Shown: positions 1-12,171 of the stretch, in pieces | Numbering within the stretch: position 1 is the first letter of the stretch | Layout: each line of letters opens with the position of its first letter | Origin: Hyperoodon ampullatus | Lineage: Eukaryota > Chordata > Mammalia > Artiodactyla > Ziphiidae | Direction of reading: 5' to 3' | NCBI GenBank assembly: GCA_949752795.1 | Contig: CATKHW010000366.1 | Span: forward strand, 186,001 to 250,000 | Length of the DNA: 64,000 nt | The notes under the pieces: model-generated | Seen by the model: the letters and a program-made list of their open reading frames with translations, nothing else | Told to the model about the DNA's origin: nothing | The model's database searches: none | Made by a program: the position numbers and the translations under genes

Positions 1-513
1 GGTGGGTGGCTGAGACTTTGGTTAATTCTTCTTCCTGCCGGGAAGTTAGAGTGATATGTGCCCGTCCAAATGCCTAACAGCTACTCTCTCATTGGTTCTC
101 CCTCTTCCCTTTCATCCTCTGCCAAATTGGAAACCTGTGCGAACCAGGAGGTTAAAGGGGCTGTCTCTCCAAGTTGGGAGATTGATAGTAAATCAGATGG
201 AAAGTCAAACCGGAGCACCAGGAGAGGGACTATTCGTTGAGTTTTAGAAACCTTTCGTATTCACAGTGTGTCTGTTCTCTAGGTTTCCCGTACATGTTAT
301 AAATGTAGTAATATTCCCTTCAACCTGGAGAGTTGGGAACCATGGAATGGGTGCCATGCATTATTGCTTTAAACGGTCTGCATTTGCTCACCAAATCTCA
401 CCAATCCTCTCAGTCCCAAGTGTCCAGCCTTATGCCACATCCAGCTCTCGTTGTAGATAGGGTCATTCCAGGTTTCATCAGAGACCCTGAAGGAATTGTA
501 AAGAATTTCCCAG

Positions 514-1414
514 TTTTTTTGTTTTGTTTTTGAAATTCCTTTTTATAGTGGGTTTGAGCTGATTCTCGCTGCCATGTTTATGCCAGTCTAGACACACTTG
601 ATTCCCTTACGGAGACATATCAATCCATAGGTTTTAAGATTATTACTAGTCAGATATATTCCTCTGCGGGAAATATGGGGTTTTGATTCCCTTTCACTGA
701 GGAAGGTGTAGGTCTTGTCTATTCCATAGTTGGTTTTTGGAACGGTACCTGTGCTTATATCAAACTCTGGTTTTATGCATCACCCCACCTCTCCTTCCCC
801 CTTAAGCAGGCATAAGAGTGTTTTCTAAATGTGAGACACTGTTGTCTTTCCTAACTCAGTTCAAGTGTAGCCATGTTTACAGGATCTTCATCAGTGATAT
901 CTTATGATAAGTTTCTTTTTCTCTGTGACTTATTTCACTTAGAATCATCGTACCTGAATCTACCCATTTTGCTGCTACTGGTCTTATGACATTGATTTCA
1001 TGGCTGAGGGATATTTCATCGTAAGTAAGTACCACAATTTTTTGAACCATTTTTATATTTCCTGGGATATTTAAGGTGTACCCAAGTTGAGGTCCTTGTA
1101 AGCAGTGCAGCCCTAAATTTTGGGGTGGCTCTGTCTTATTGATTTTCAGTTTTTCCAAGGTATATTCCCTAGACTGGAAGTGCCCTTGGCTCTGTAGCTC
1201 TGTTCTTTACTTGTTTTAGGGAACACAATGCACTCCTCCAGAGAGGCAGTTGGCAATTTACATCCCGCCCATCAGCATAACAAGGCTCCCTGTTCTCCAG
1301 GGCCTGTCTTGCCTTTCTGGTTTTTTCACATTTTGTGGATGTCCCTTTTGACCGGTGGGAAGTGATACTTCTTTGTAGTGCAGATTTGCATTGCCCGCTT
1401 GCTTGCTTGGCCAA
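514..1414 (-). mobile_element. Antisense L1 3' end embedded in every monomer (M1 copy shown)
   Basis: Read on the plus strand, the unit runs from a T-rich tract (514-531, the L1 A-tail in antisense) through a diverged L1 3' UTR into the end of L1 ORF2. Landmarks that match mammalian L1 antisense sequence as I know it are 'cttcccccttaagcaggca', 'ataagtgatatcttatgat', 'gacttatttcacttagaat', 'atggctgagggatattcca', 'gcaatttacatcccgccca', 'gaccggtgggaagtgata' and 'gcagatttgcattgcccg'. It ends near the palindrome. It is 5'-truncated, full of stops and long dead. The same segment lies at the same unit position in all monomers; in M34 it is cut off at the array edge. About half the satellite unit is thus retroposon-derived. 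Exact ends are approximate. Confidence 0.82.
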
Positions 1415-1479
1415 AAAGGGCGTATGCGTTTTCTCCTGAATATATTCAGGAGAAAACGCATACGCCCTTTTTGGCCAAG
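1406..1479. repeat. Perfect spacerless 74-bp palindrome (M1; present in all full monomers)
   Basis: Two 37-bp arms meet at the centre of 'gaatatattc' with no spacer, and every base pairs. It abuts the truncated end of the L1 relic. The palindrome recurs at the same unit position in M1-M31. It is perfect in M1, M9 and M13 among those I checked base by base, and has 1-3 arm mismatches in most others. In M32 and M33 only the inner 38 bp are perfect. It could extrude as a hairpin or cruciform; that is inference. Confidence 0.95.
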
Positions 1480-1739
1480 TGCATCATTGTCGAAGTTGGG
1501 CCCCTCTTCCTGTGCTTTAAAGGCGATTCCAACGTACCTCTTGAAATCTGTTTCCTGCTATTCTGCCTCGCTTTCAAGTCCGCCTCGTTGCCTTCCCTCA
1601 ACAGATTTTTGGACGATAGTTGTCCTTTATTACTCAGCCAGTTTGTGAATTGCGGTGCCCCTGAGCTCCATTTTTCAACTCGTTTTTGGTGAGCTGACCA
1701 CAAGTCCAAAATTTTGGTTCAGGACCTATACTGGTTCCC

Positions 1740-3478
1740 GGTGGGTGGCTGAGACTTTGGTTAATTCTTCTTCCTGCCGGGAATTTAGAGTGATATGTGC
1801 CCGTCCAAATGCCTAACAGCTACTCTCTCATTGGTTCTCCCTCTTCCCTTTCATCCTCTGCCAATTTGGAAACCTGTGCGAACCAGGAGGTTAAAGGGGC
1901 TGTCTCTCCAAGTTGGGAGATTGATAGTAAAACAGATGGAAAGTCAAACCGGAGCACCAGGAGAGGGACTATTCGTTGAGTTTTAGAAACCTTTCGTATT
2001 CACAGTGTTTCCGTTCTCTAGGTTTCCCGTACATGTTATAACTGTAGTAATATTCCCTTCAACCTGGAGAGTTGGGAACCATGGAATGGGTGCCATGCAT
2101 TATTGCTTTAAAGGGTCTGCATTTGCTCACCAAATCGCACCAATCCTCTCAGTCCCAAGTGTCCAGCCTTATGCCACATCCAGCTCTCGTTGTAGATAGG
2201 GTCATTCCAGGTTTCATCAGAGACCCTGAAGGAATTGTAAAGAATTTCCCAGTTTTTTTGTTTTGTTTTTGAAATTCCTTTTTATAGTGGGTTTGAGCTG
2301 ATTCTCGCTGCCATGTTTATGCCAGTCTAGACACACTTGATTCCCTTACGGAGACATATCAATCCATAGGTTTTAAGATTCTTACTAGTCAGATATATTC
2401 CTCTGCGGGAAATATGTGGTTTTGATTCCCTTTCACTGAGGAAGGTGTAGGTCTTGTCTATTCCATAGTTGGTTTTTGGAACGGTACCTGTGCTTATATC
2501 AAACTCTGGTTTTATGCATCACCCCACCTCTCCTTCCCCCTTAAGCAGGCATAAGAGTGTTTTCTAAATGTGAGACACTGTTCTCTTTCCTAACTCAGTT
2601 CAAGTGTAGCCATGTTTACAGGATCTTCATAAGTGATATCTTATGATAAGTTTCTTTTTCTCTGTGACTTATTTCACTTAGAATCATCGTACCTGAATCT
2701 ACCCATTTTGCTGCTACTGGTCTTATGACATTGATTTCATGGCTGAGGGATATTCCATCGTACGTAAGTACCACAAATTTTTGAACCATTTTTATATTTC
2801 CTGGGATATTTAAGGTGTACCCAAGTTGAGGTCCTTGTAAGCAGTGCAGCCCTAAATATTGGGGTGGCTCTGTCTTATTGATTTTCAGTTTTCCCAAGGT
2901 ATATTCCCTAGACTGGAAGTGCCCTTGGCTCTGTAGCTCTGTTCTTTACTTGTTTTAGGGAACACAATGCACTCCTCCAGAGAGGCAGTTGCCAATTTAC
3001 ATCCCGCCCATCAGCATAACAAGGCTCCCTGTTCTCCAGGGCCTGTCTTGCCTTTCTGGTTTTTACACATTTTGTGGATGTCCCTTTTGACCGGTGGGAA
3101 GTGATACTTCTTTGTAGTGCAGATTTGCATTGCCCACTTGCTTGCTTGGCCAAAAAGGGCGTATGCGTTTCCTCCTGAATATATTCAGGATAAAACGCAT
3201 ACGCCCTTTTTGGCCAAGTGCATCATTGTCGAAGTTGGGCCCCACTTCCTGTGCTTTAAAGGCGATTCCAATGTACCTCTTGAAATCTGTTTCCTGCTAT
3301 TCTGCCTCGCTTTCAAGTCCGCATCGTTGCCTTCCCTCAACAGATTTTTGGACGATAGTTGTCCTTTATTACTCAGCCAGTTTGTGAATTGCTGTGCCCC
3401 TGAGCTCCATTTTTCAACTCGTTTTTGGTTAGGTGACCACAAGTCCAAAATTTTGGTTCAGGACCTTTACTGGTTCCC
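1740..3478 (+). repeat. Satellite monomer M2 (type 2)
   Basis: Length 1,739 bp. Type-2 marks are 'cagtgtttccgttc', 'aaatattgggg', 'attgcccacttg', 'gggccccacttcc' and 'ttggttaggtgacc', all shared with M14. Palindrome at 3145-3218 has two arm mismatches ('gtttcctcc' left, 'aggataaaac' right); M14 carries only the left one. Confidence 0.95.
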
Positions 3479-5216
3479 GGGGTTGGCTGAGACTTGGGTT
3501 AATTCTTCTTCCTTTCAGGAAATTACAGTGATATTTGCCCATCCAAATGCCTAACAGCTACTCTCTCATTGGTTCTCCCTCCTCCCTTTCATCCTCTGCC
3601 AAATTGGCAACCTGTGCGAACCAGGAGGTTAAAGGGGCTGTCTCTCCAAGTTGGGAGGTTGATAGTAAAGCAGATGGAATGTCAAACCGGAGCACCAGGA
3701 GAGGGACTATTCGTTGAGTTTTACAAACCTTTCGTATTCACAGTGTGTCCGTTCTCTAGGTTTCCTGTACATGTTATAACTGTAGTAATATTCCCTTCAA
3801 CCTGGAGAGTTGGGACCCATGGAATGGGTGCCATGCATTATTGCTTTAAAGGGTCTGCATTTGCTCACCCAATCTCACCAATCCTCTCAGTCCCAAGTTT
3901 CCAGCCTTATTCCACATCCAGCTGTCATTGTAAATAGGGTCATTCCAGGTTTCAACAGAGACCCTGAAGGAATTGTAAAGAATTTCCCAGTTTTTTTGTT
4001 TTGTTTTTGAAATTCCTTTTTATAGTGGGTTTGAGCTGATTCTCGCTGCCATGTTTATGCCAGTCTAATCACACTTGATTCCCTTACGGAGACATATCAA
4101 TCCATAGGTTTTAAGATTCTTACTAGTCAGATATATTCCTCTGTGGGAAATATGGGGTTTTGAGTCCCTTTCACTGAGGAAGGTGTAGGTCTTGTCTATT
4201 CCATAGTTGGTTTTTGGAACGGTACCTGTGCTTATATCAAACTCTGGTTTTATGCATCACCCCACCTCTCCTTCCCCCTTAAGCAGGCATAAGAGTGTTT
4301 TCTAAATGTGAGACACTGTTCTCTTTCCTAACTCAGTTCAAGTGTAGCCATGTTTACAGGATCTTCATAAGTGATATCTTATGATAATTTTCTTTTTCTC
4401 TGTGACTTATTTCACTTAGAATCATCTTACCTGAATCCACCCATTTTGCTGCTACTGGTCTTATGACATTGATTTCATGGCTGAGGCATATTCCATCGTA
4501 CGTAAGTACCACAATTTTTTGAACCATTTTAATATTTCCTGGGATATTTAAGGTGTACCCAAGTTGAGGTCCTTGTAAGCAGTGCAGCCCTAAATTTTGG
4601 GGTGGCTCTGTCTTATTGATTTTCAGTTTTCCCAAGGAATATTCCCTAGACTGGAAGTGCCCTTGGCTCTGTAGCTCTGTTCTTTACATGTTTTAGGGAA
4701 CACAATGCACTCCTCCAGAGAGGCAGTTGGCAATTTACATCCCGCCCATCAGCATAACAAGGCTCCCTGTTCTCCAGGGCCTGTCTTGCCTTTCTGGTTT
4801 TTACACATTTTGTGGATGTCCCTTTTGACTGGTGGGAAGTGATACTTCTTTGTAGTGCAGATTTGCATTGCCCGCTTGCTTGCTTGGCCAAAAAGGGCGT
4901 ATGCTTTTTCTCCTGAATATATTCAGGAGAAAACGCATACGCCCTTTTTGGCCAAGTGCATCATTGTCGAAGTTGGGCCCCTCTTCCTGTGCTTTAAAGG
5001 CGATTCCAACGTACCTCTTGAAATCTGTTTCCTGCTATTCTGCCTCGCTTTCAAGTCCGCCTCGTTGCCTTCCCTCAACAGATTTTTGGACGATAGTTGT
5101 CCTTTATTACTCGGCCAGTTTGTGAATTGCTGTGCCCCTGAGCTCCATTTTTCAACTCGTTTTTGGTGAGCTGACCGCAAGTCCAAAATTTTGGTTCAGG
5201 ACCTATACTGGTTCCC
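3479..5216 (+). repeat. Satellite monomer M3 (type 3)
   Basis: Length 1,738 bp. Begins with the variant 'ggggttggctgag' and carries 'gatatttgcccatcc' and 'tttacaaacc'. Its left part recurs at the start of M15, but the right part has no second copy in the window. Palindrome at 4883-4956 has one mismatch (left arm 'tatgcttttt'). Confidence 0.94.
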
Positions 5217-6957
5217 GGTGGGTGGCTGAGACTTTGGTTAATTCTTCTTCCTGTCGGGAAGTTAGAGAGATATGTGCCCGTCCAAATGCCTAACAGCTAC
5301 TCTCTCATTGGTTCTCCCTCTTCCCTTTCATCCTCTGCCAAATTGGAAACCTGTGCGAACCAGGAGGTTAAAGGGGCTGTCTCTCCAAGTTGCTAGATTG
5401 ATAGTAAAGCAGATGGAAAGTCAAACCGGAGCACCAGGAGAGGGACTATTCGTTGAGTTTTAGAAACCTTTCGTATTCACAGTGTGTCCGTTCTCTAGGT
5501 TTCCCGTACATGTTATAACTGTAGTAATATTCCCTTCAACCTGGAGAGTTGGGAACCATGGAATGGGTGCCATGCATTATTGCTTTAAAGGGTCTGCATT
5601 TGCTCACCAAATCGCACCAATCCTCTCAGTCCCAAGTGTCCAGCCTTATGCCACATCCAGCTGTCGTTGTAGATAGGGTCATTCCAGGTTTCATCAGAGA
5701 CCCTGAAGGAATTGTAAAGAATTTCCCAGTTTTTTTTTGTTTTGTTTTTGAAATTCCTTTTTATAGTGGGTTTGAGCTGATTCTCGCTGCCATGTTTATG
5801 CCAGTCTAGACACACTTGATTCCCTTACGGAGACATATCAATCCATAGGTTTTAAGATTCTTACTAGTCAGATATATTCCTCTGCGGGAAATATGGGGTT
5901 TTGATTCCCTTTCACTGAGGAAGGTGTAGGTCTTGTCTGTTCCATAGTTGGTTTTTGGAATGGTACCTGTGCTTATATCAAACTCTGGTTTTATGCATCA
6001 CCCCACCTCTCCTTCCCCCTTAAGCAGGCATAAGAGTGTTTTCTAAATGTGAGACACTGTTCTCTTTCCTAACTCAGTTCAAGTGTAGCCATGTTTACAG
6101 GATCTTCATAAGTGATATCTTATGATAAGTTTCTTTTTCTCTGTGACGTATTTCACTTAGAATCATCGTACCTCAATCTACCCATTTTGCTGCTACTGGT
6201 CTTATGACATTTATTTCATGGCTGAGGGATATTCCATCGTACGTAAGTACCACAATTTTTTGAACCATTTTTATATTTCCTGGGATATTTAAGGTGTACC
6301 CAAGTTGAGGTCCTTGTAAGCAGTGCAGCCCTAAATTTTGGGGTGGCTCTGTCTTATTGATTTTCAGTTTTTCCAAGGTATATTCCCTAGACTGGAAGTG
6401 CCCTTGGCTCTGTAGCTCTGTTGTTTACTTCTTTTATGGAACACAATGCACTCCTCCAGAGAGGCAGTTGGCAATTTACATCCCGCCCATCAGCATAACA
6501 AGGCTCCCTGTTCTCCAGGGCCTGTCTTGCCTTTCTGGTTTTTACACATTTTGTGGATGTCCCTTTTGACCGGTGGGAAGTGATACTCCTTTGTAGTGCA
6601 GATTTGCATTGCCCGCTTGCTTGCTTGGCCAAAAAGGACGTATGCGTTTTCTCCTGAATATATTCAGCAGAAAACGCATATGCCCTTTTTGGCCAAGTGC
6701 ATCATTGTCGAAGTTGTGCCCCTCTTCCTGTGCTTTAAAGGCGATTGCAACGTACCTCTTGAAATCTGTTTCCTGCTATTCTGCCTCGCTTTCAAGTCCA
6801 CCTCGTTGCCTTCCCTCAACAGGTTTTTGGATGATAGTTGTCCTTTATTACTCGGCCAGTTTGTGAATTGCTGTGCCCCTGAGCTCCATTTTTCAACTCG
6901 TTTTTGGTGAGCTGACCGCAAGTCCAAAATTTTGGTTCAGGACCTATACTGGTTCCC
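5217..6957 (+). repeat. Satellite monomer M4 (type 4)
   Basis: Length 1,741 bp, the longest of the uninterrupted copies, partly because the L1-tail T run is one base longer. Marks are 'gtctgttccatag', 'tctgtgacgtattt' and 'acttcttttatggaac', shared with the right part of M15. Palindrome 6624-6697 is imperfect, with the 'ggacgtatgcg' left arm and 'cagcagaaaacg' right arm that also mark M5 and M10. Confidence 0.94.
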
Positions 6958-8695
6958 GGGGGTGGCTGAGACTTTGGTTAATTCTTCTTCCTGCCGGGAA
7001 ATTACAATGATATGTGCCCGTCCAAATGCCTAACAGCTACTCTCTCATTGGTTCTCCCTCTTCCCTTTCATCCTCTGCCAAATTGGAAACCTGTGCGAAC
7101 CAGGAGGTTAAAGGGGCTGTCTCTCCAAGTTGGGAGGTTGATATTAAAGCAGATGGAAAGTCAAACCGGAGCCCCAGGAGAGGGACTATTCGTTGAGTTT
7201 TAGAAACCTTTCGTATTCACAGTGTGTCCGTTCTCTAGGTTTCCCGTACATGTTATAACTGTAGTAATATTCCCTTCAACCTGGAGAGTTGGGAACCATG
7301 GAATGGGTGCCATGCATTATTGCTTTAAACGGTCTGCATTTGCTCACCAAATCGCACCAATCCTCTCAGTCCCAAGTGTCCAGCCTTATGCCACATCCAG
7401 CTGTCGTTGTAGATAGGGTCATTCCAGGTTTCATCAGAGACCCTGAAGGAATTGTAAAGAATTTCCCAGTTTTTTTGTTTTGTTTTTGAAATTCCTTTTT
7501 ATAGTGGGTTTGAGCTGATTCTCGCTGCCATGTTTATGCCAGTCTAGACACACTTGATTCCCTTACGGAGACATATCAATCCATAGGTTTTAATATTCTT
7601 ACTAGTCAGATATATTCCTCTGCGGGAAATATGGGGTTTTGATTCCCTTTCACTGAGGAAGGTGTAGGTCTTGTCTATTCCATAGTTGGTTTTTGGAACG
7701 GTACCTGTGCTTATATCAAACTCTGGTTTTATGCATCACCCCACCTCTCCTTCCCCCTTAAGCAGGCATAAGAGTGTTTTCTAAATGTGAGACACTGTTC
7801 TCTTTCCTAACTCAGTTCAAGTGTAGCCATGTTTACAGGATCTTCATAAGTGATATCTTATGATAAGTTTCTTTTTCTCAGTGACTTATTTCACTTAGAA
7901 TCATCGTACCTGAATCTACCCATTTTGCTGCTACTGGTCTTATGACATTGATTTCATGGCTGAGGGATATTCCATCGTACGTAAGTACCACAATTTTTTG
8001 AACCATTTTTATATTTCCTGGGATATTTAAGGTGTACCCAAGTTGAGGTCCTTGTAAGCAGTGCAGCCCTAAATTTTGGGGTGGCTCTGTCTTATTGATT
8101 TTCAGTTTTCCCAAGGTATATTCCCTAGACTGGAAGTGCCCTTGGCTCTGTAGCTCTGTTCTTTACTTGTTTTAGGGAACAGAATGCACTCATCCAGAGA
8201 GGCAGTTGGCAATTTACATCCCGCCCATCAGCATAACAAGGCTCCCTGTTCTCCAGGGCCTGTCTTGCCTTTCTGGTTTTTACACATTTTGTGGATGTCC
8301 CTTTTGACCGGTGGGAAGTGATACTTCTTTGTAGTGCAGATTTGCATTGCCCGCTTGCTTGCTTGGCCAAAAAGGACGTATGCGTTTTCTCCTGAATATA
8401 TTCAGCAGAAAACGCATATGCCCTTTTTGGCCAAGTGCATCATTGCCGAAGTTGTGCCCCTCTTCCTGTGCTTTAAAAGCAATTCCAACGTACCTCTTGA
8501 AATCTGTTTCCTGCTATTCTGCCTCGCTTTCAAGTCCACCTCGTTGCCTTCCCTCAACAGGTTTTTGGATGATAGTTGTCCTTTATTACTCAGCCAGTTT
8601 GTGAATTGCTGTGCCCCTGAGCTCCATTTTTCAACTCGTTTTTGGTGAGCTGACCGCAAGTCCAAAATTTTGGTTCAGGACCTATACTGGTTCCC
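6958..8695 (+). repeat. Satellite monomer M5 (type 5)
   Basis: Length 1,738 bp. Marks include 'agccccaggagagg', 'ttaatattcttact', 'acagaatgcactcatcc' and 'tttaaaagcaattcc'; recurs as M16. The right half closely resembles M10 (type 10), five units away. Palindrome 8362-8435 is imperfect in the type-4/5/10 manner. Confidence 0.94.
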
Positions 8696-10433
8696 GGTGG
8701 GTGGCTGAGACTTTGGTTAATTCTTGTTCCTGCCGGGAAATTACAATGATATGTGCCCGTCCAAATGCCTAACAGCTACTCTCTCATTGGTTCTCCCTCT
8801 TCCCTTTCATCCTCTGCCAAATTGGAAACCTGTGCGAACAAGGAGGTTAAAGGGGCTGTCTCTCCAAGTTGGGAGGTTGATAGTAAAGCAGATGGAAAGT
8901 CAAACTGGAGCACCAGGAGAGGGACTATTCGTTGAGTTTTAGAAACCTTTCGTATTCACAGTGTGTCCGTTCTCTAGGTTTCCGGTACATGTTATAACTG
9001 TAGTAATATTCCCTTCAACCTGGAGAGTTGGGACCCATGGAATGGTTGCCATGCATTATTGCTTTAAAGGGTCTGCATTTGCTCAACCAATCTCACCAAT
9101 CCTCTCAGTCCCAAGTTTCCAGCCTTATTCCACATCCAGCTGTCGTTGTAAATAGGGTCATTCCAGGTTTCATCATAGACCCTGAAGGAATTGTAAAGAA
9201 TTTCCCAGTTTTTTGTTTTGTTTTTGAAATTCCTTTTTATAGTGGGTTTGAGCTGATTCTCGCTGCCATGTTTATGCCAGTCTAGACACACTTGATTCCC
9301 TTACGGAGACATATCAATCCATAGGTTTTAAGATTCTTACTAGTCAGATATATTCCTCTGCGGGAAATATGGGGTTTTGTGTCCCTTTCACTGAGGAAGG
9401 TGTAGGTCTTGTCTATTCCATAGTTGGTTTTTGGAACGGTACCTGTGCTTATATCAAACTCTGGTTTTATGCATCACCCCACCTCTCCTTCCCCCTTAAG
9501 CAGGCATAAGAGTGTTTTCTAAATGTGAGACACTGTTCTCTTTCCTAACTCAGTTCAAGTGTAGCCATGTTTACAGGATCTTCATAAGTGATATCTTTTG
9601 ATAAGTTTCTTTTTCTGTGTGACTTATTTCACTTAGAATCATCGTACCTGAATCTACCCATTTTGCTGCTACTGGTCTTATGACATTGATTTCATGGCTG
9701 AGGTATATTCCATCATACGTAAGTACCACAATTTTTTGAACCATTTTTATATTTCCTGGGATATTTAAGGTGTACCCAAGTTGAGGTCCTTGTAAGCAGT
9801 TCAGCCCTAAATTTTGGGGTGTCTCTGTCTTATTGATTTTCAGTTTTCCCAAGGTATATTCCCTAGACTGGAAGTGCCCTTGGCTCTGTAGCTCTGTTCT
9901 TTACTTGTTTTAGGGAACACAATGCACTCCTCCAGAGAGGCAGTTGGCAATTTACATCCCGCCCATCAGCATAACAAGGCACCCTGTTCTCCAGGGCCTG
10001 TCTTGCCTTTCTGGTTTTTACACATTTTGTGGATGGCCCTTTTGACCGGTGGGAAGTGATACTTCTTTGTAGTGCAGATTTGCATTGCCCGCTTGCTTGC
10101 TTTGCCAAAAAGGGCGTATGCGTTATCTCCTGAATATATTCAGGAGAAAACACATACGCCCTTTTTGGCCAAGTGCATCATTGTCGAAGTTGGGCCCCTC
10201 TTCCTGTGCTTTAAATGCGATTCCAACGTACCTCTTGAAATCTGTTTCCTGCTATTCTGCCTCGCTTTCAAGTCCGCCTCGTTGCCTTCCCTCAACAGAT
10301 TTTTGGACGATAGTTGTCCTTTATTACTCAGCCAGTTTGTGAATTGCTGTGCCCCTGAGCTCCATTTTTCAACTCGTTTTTGGTGAGCTGACCGCAAGTC
10401 CAAAATTTTGCTTCAGGACCTATACTGGTTCCC
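8696..10433 (+). repeat. Satellite monomer M6 (type 6)
   Basis: Length 1,738 bp. Marks are a shortened T tract (six Ts), 'catcatagaccc', 'ttttgtgtccc', 'aggtatattccatcat' and 'aaggcaccctg'; recurs as M17 and is closely related to M11. Palindrome 10100-10173 has about three mismatches (left 'ctttgcc' and 'gcgttatctcc', right 'aaaacacatacg'). Confidence 0.94.
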
Positions 10434-12171
10434 GGTGGGTGGCTGAGACTTTGGTTAATTCTTCTTCCTGCCGGGACATTACAGTGATATGTGCCCGTCC
10501 AAATGCCTAACAGCTACTCTCTCATTGGTTCTCCCTCTTCCCTTTCATCCTCTGCCAAATTGGAAACCTGTTCGAACCAGGTAATTAAAGGGGCTGTCTC
10601 TCCAAGTTGGGAGGTTGATAGTAAAGCAGATGGAAAGTCAAACCGGAGCACCAGGAGAGGGACTATTCGTTGAGTTTTAGAAACCTTTCGTATTCACAGT
10701 GTGTCCGTTCTCTAGGATTCCGGTACATGTTATAACTGTAGTAATATTCCCTTCAACCTGGAGAGTTGGGACCCATGGAATGGGTGCCATGCATTATTGC
10801 TTTAAAGGGTCTGCATTTGCTCACCCAATCTCAACAATCCTCTCAGTCCCAAGTGTCCAGCCTTATGCCACATCCAGCTGTCGTTGTAAATAGGGTCATT
10901 CCAGGTTTCATCAGAGACCCTGAAGGAATTGTAAAGAATTTCCCAGGTTTTTTGTTTTGTTTTTGAAATTCCTTTTTATAGTGGGTTTGATCTGATTCTC
11001 GCTGCCATGTTTATGCCAGTCTAGACACACTTGATTCCCTACGGAGACATATCATTACATAGGTTTTAAGATTCTTACTAGTCAGATATATTCCTCTGCG
11101 GGAAATATGGGGTTTTGAGTCCCTTTCACTGATGAAGGTGTAGGTCTTGTCTATTCCATAGTTGGTTTTTGGAACGGTACCTGTGCTTATATCAAACTCT
11201 GGTTTTATGCATCACCCCACCTCTCCTTCCCCCTTAAGCAGGCATAAGAGTGTTTTCTAAATGTGAGACATTGTTCTCTTTCCTAACCCAGTTCAAGTGT
11301 AGCCATGTTTACAGGATCTTCATAAGTGATATCTTATGATAAGTTTCTTTTTCTGTGTGACTTATTTCACTTAGAATCATCGTACCTGAATCCACCCATT
11401 TTGCTGCTACTGGTCTTATGACATTGATTTCATGGCTGAGGGATATTCCATCGTACGTAAGTACCACAATTTTTTGAACCATTTTTATATTTCCTGGGAT
11501 ATTTAAGGTGTACCCAAGTTGAGGTCCTTGTAAGCAGTGCAGCCCTAAATTTTGGGGTGGCTCTGTCTTATTGATTTTCAGTTTTCCCAAGGAATATTCC
11601 CTAGACTGGAAGTGCCCTTGGCTCTGTAGCTCTGTTCTTTACTTGTTTTAGGGAACACAATGCACTCCTCCAGAGAGGCAGTTGGCAATTTACATCCCGC
11701 CCATCAGCATAACAAGGCTCCCTGTTCACAAGGGCCTGTCTTTCCTTTCTGGTTTTTACACATTTTGTTGATGTCCCTTTTGACCGGTGGGAAGTGATAC
11801 TTCTTTGTAGTGCAGATTTGCATTGCCCGCTTGCTTGCTTGGCCAAAAAGGGCGTATGCGTTTTCTCCTGAATATATTCAGGAGAAAACGCATACGCCCT
11901 TTTTGGCAAAGTGCATCATTGTCGAAGTTGTGCCCCTCTTCCTGTGCTTTAAAGGCGATTCCAACGTACCTCTTGTAATCTCGTTCCTGCTATTCTGCCT
12001 CGCTTTCAAGTCCGCCTCGTTGCCTTCCCTCAACAGACTTTTGGACGATAGTTGTCCTTTATTACTCGGCCAGTTTGTGAATTGCTGTGCCCCTGAGCTC
12101 CATTTTTCAACTCGTTTTTGGTGAGCTGACAGCAAGTCCAACATTTTGGTTCAGGACCTATGCTGGTTCCA
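10434..12171 (+). repeat. Satellite monomer M7 (type 7)
   Basis: Length 1,738 bp. Marks are 'aggattccggtac', a one-base deletion in 'ttccctacggag', 'gacattgttctc', 'cctaacccag', 'gtaatctcgttcc' and a final 'ttccagg'. Recurs as M18; its right half recurs in M21 and M24. The left part resembles M12. Palindrome 11838-11911 has one mismatch (right 'ggcaaag'). Confidence 0.94.

Larger units (their letters stand above)
1..1739 (+). repeat. Satellite monomer M1 (type 1)
   Basis: Length 1,739 bp. Unit layout: 1-513 unassigned, 514-1414 antisense L1 relic, 1406-1479 perfect palindrome, 1480-1739 unassigned. Type-1 marks include 'tgtgtctgttc', 'ataaatgtagtaat', 'aagattattactag', 'cgtaagtaagtacc' and 'attgcggtgcc'; all recur in M13. 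The first ~240 bp do not match the start of M13, so the monomer preceding M1 was not type 12. Confidence 0.95.

Noticed and set aside
514..531. T-rich tract as a transcription terminator or microsatellite
   Set aside because: It is better explained as the antisense A-tail of the L1 relic, being followed directly by L1 3' UTR-like sequence.
877..1158. Recurrent 93-codon minus-strand open frame within the L1-derived segment
   Set aside because: It lies in a decayed L1 3' end in the sense direction of L1, but has no recognisable intact ORF2 domain and is lost or shortened in several monomers. Treated as relic.
1406..1479. Palindrome as a rho-independent terminator, microRNA gene or transposon terminal repeat
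   Set aside because: The context is not bacterial, there is no spacer loop as in a microRNA precursor, and there is no target duplication or transposase. Hairpin RNA remains possible but is unsupported.
1378..1692. Recurrent ~104-codon plus-strand open frame in most monomers, with 85- and 87-codon partners
   Set aside because: It starts at non-ATG codons, spans the palindrome (the same peptide appears on both strands because of it), is frame-broken in several monomers, and no protein family is recognisable. It is conserved only because the satellite is homogenised.
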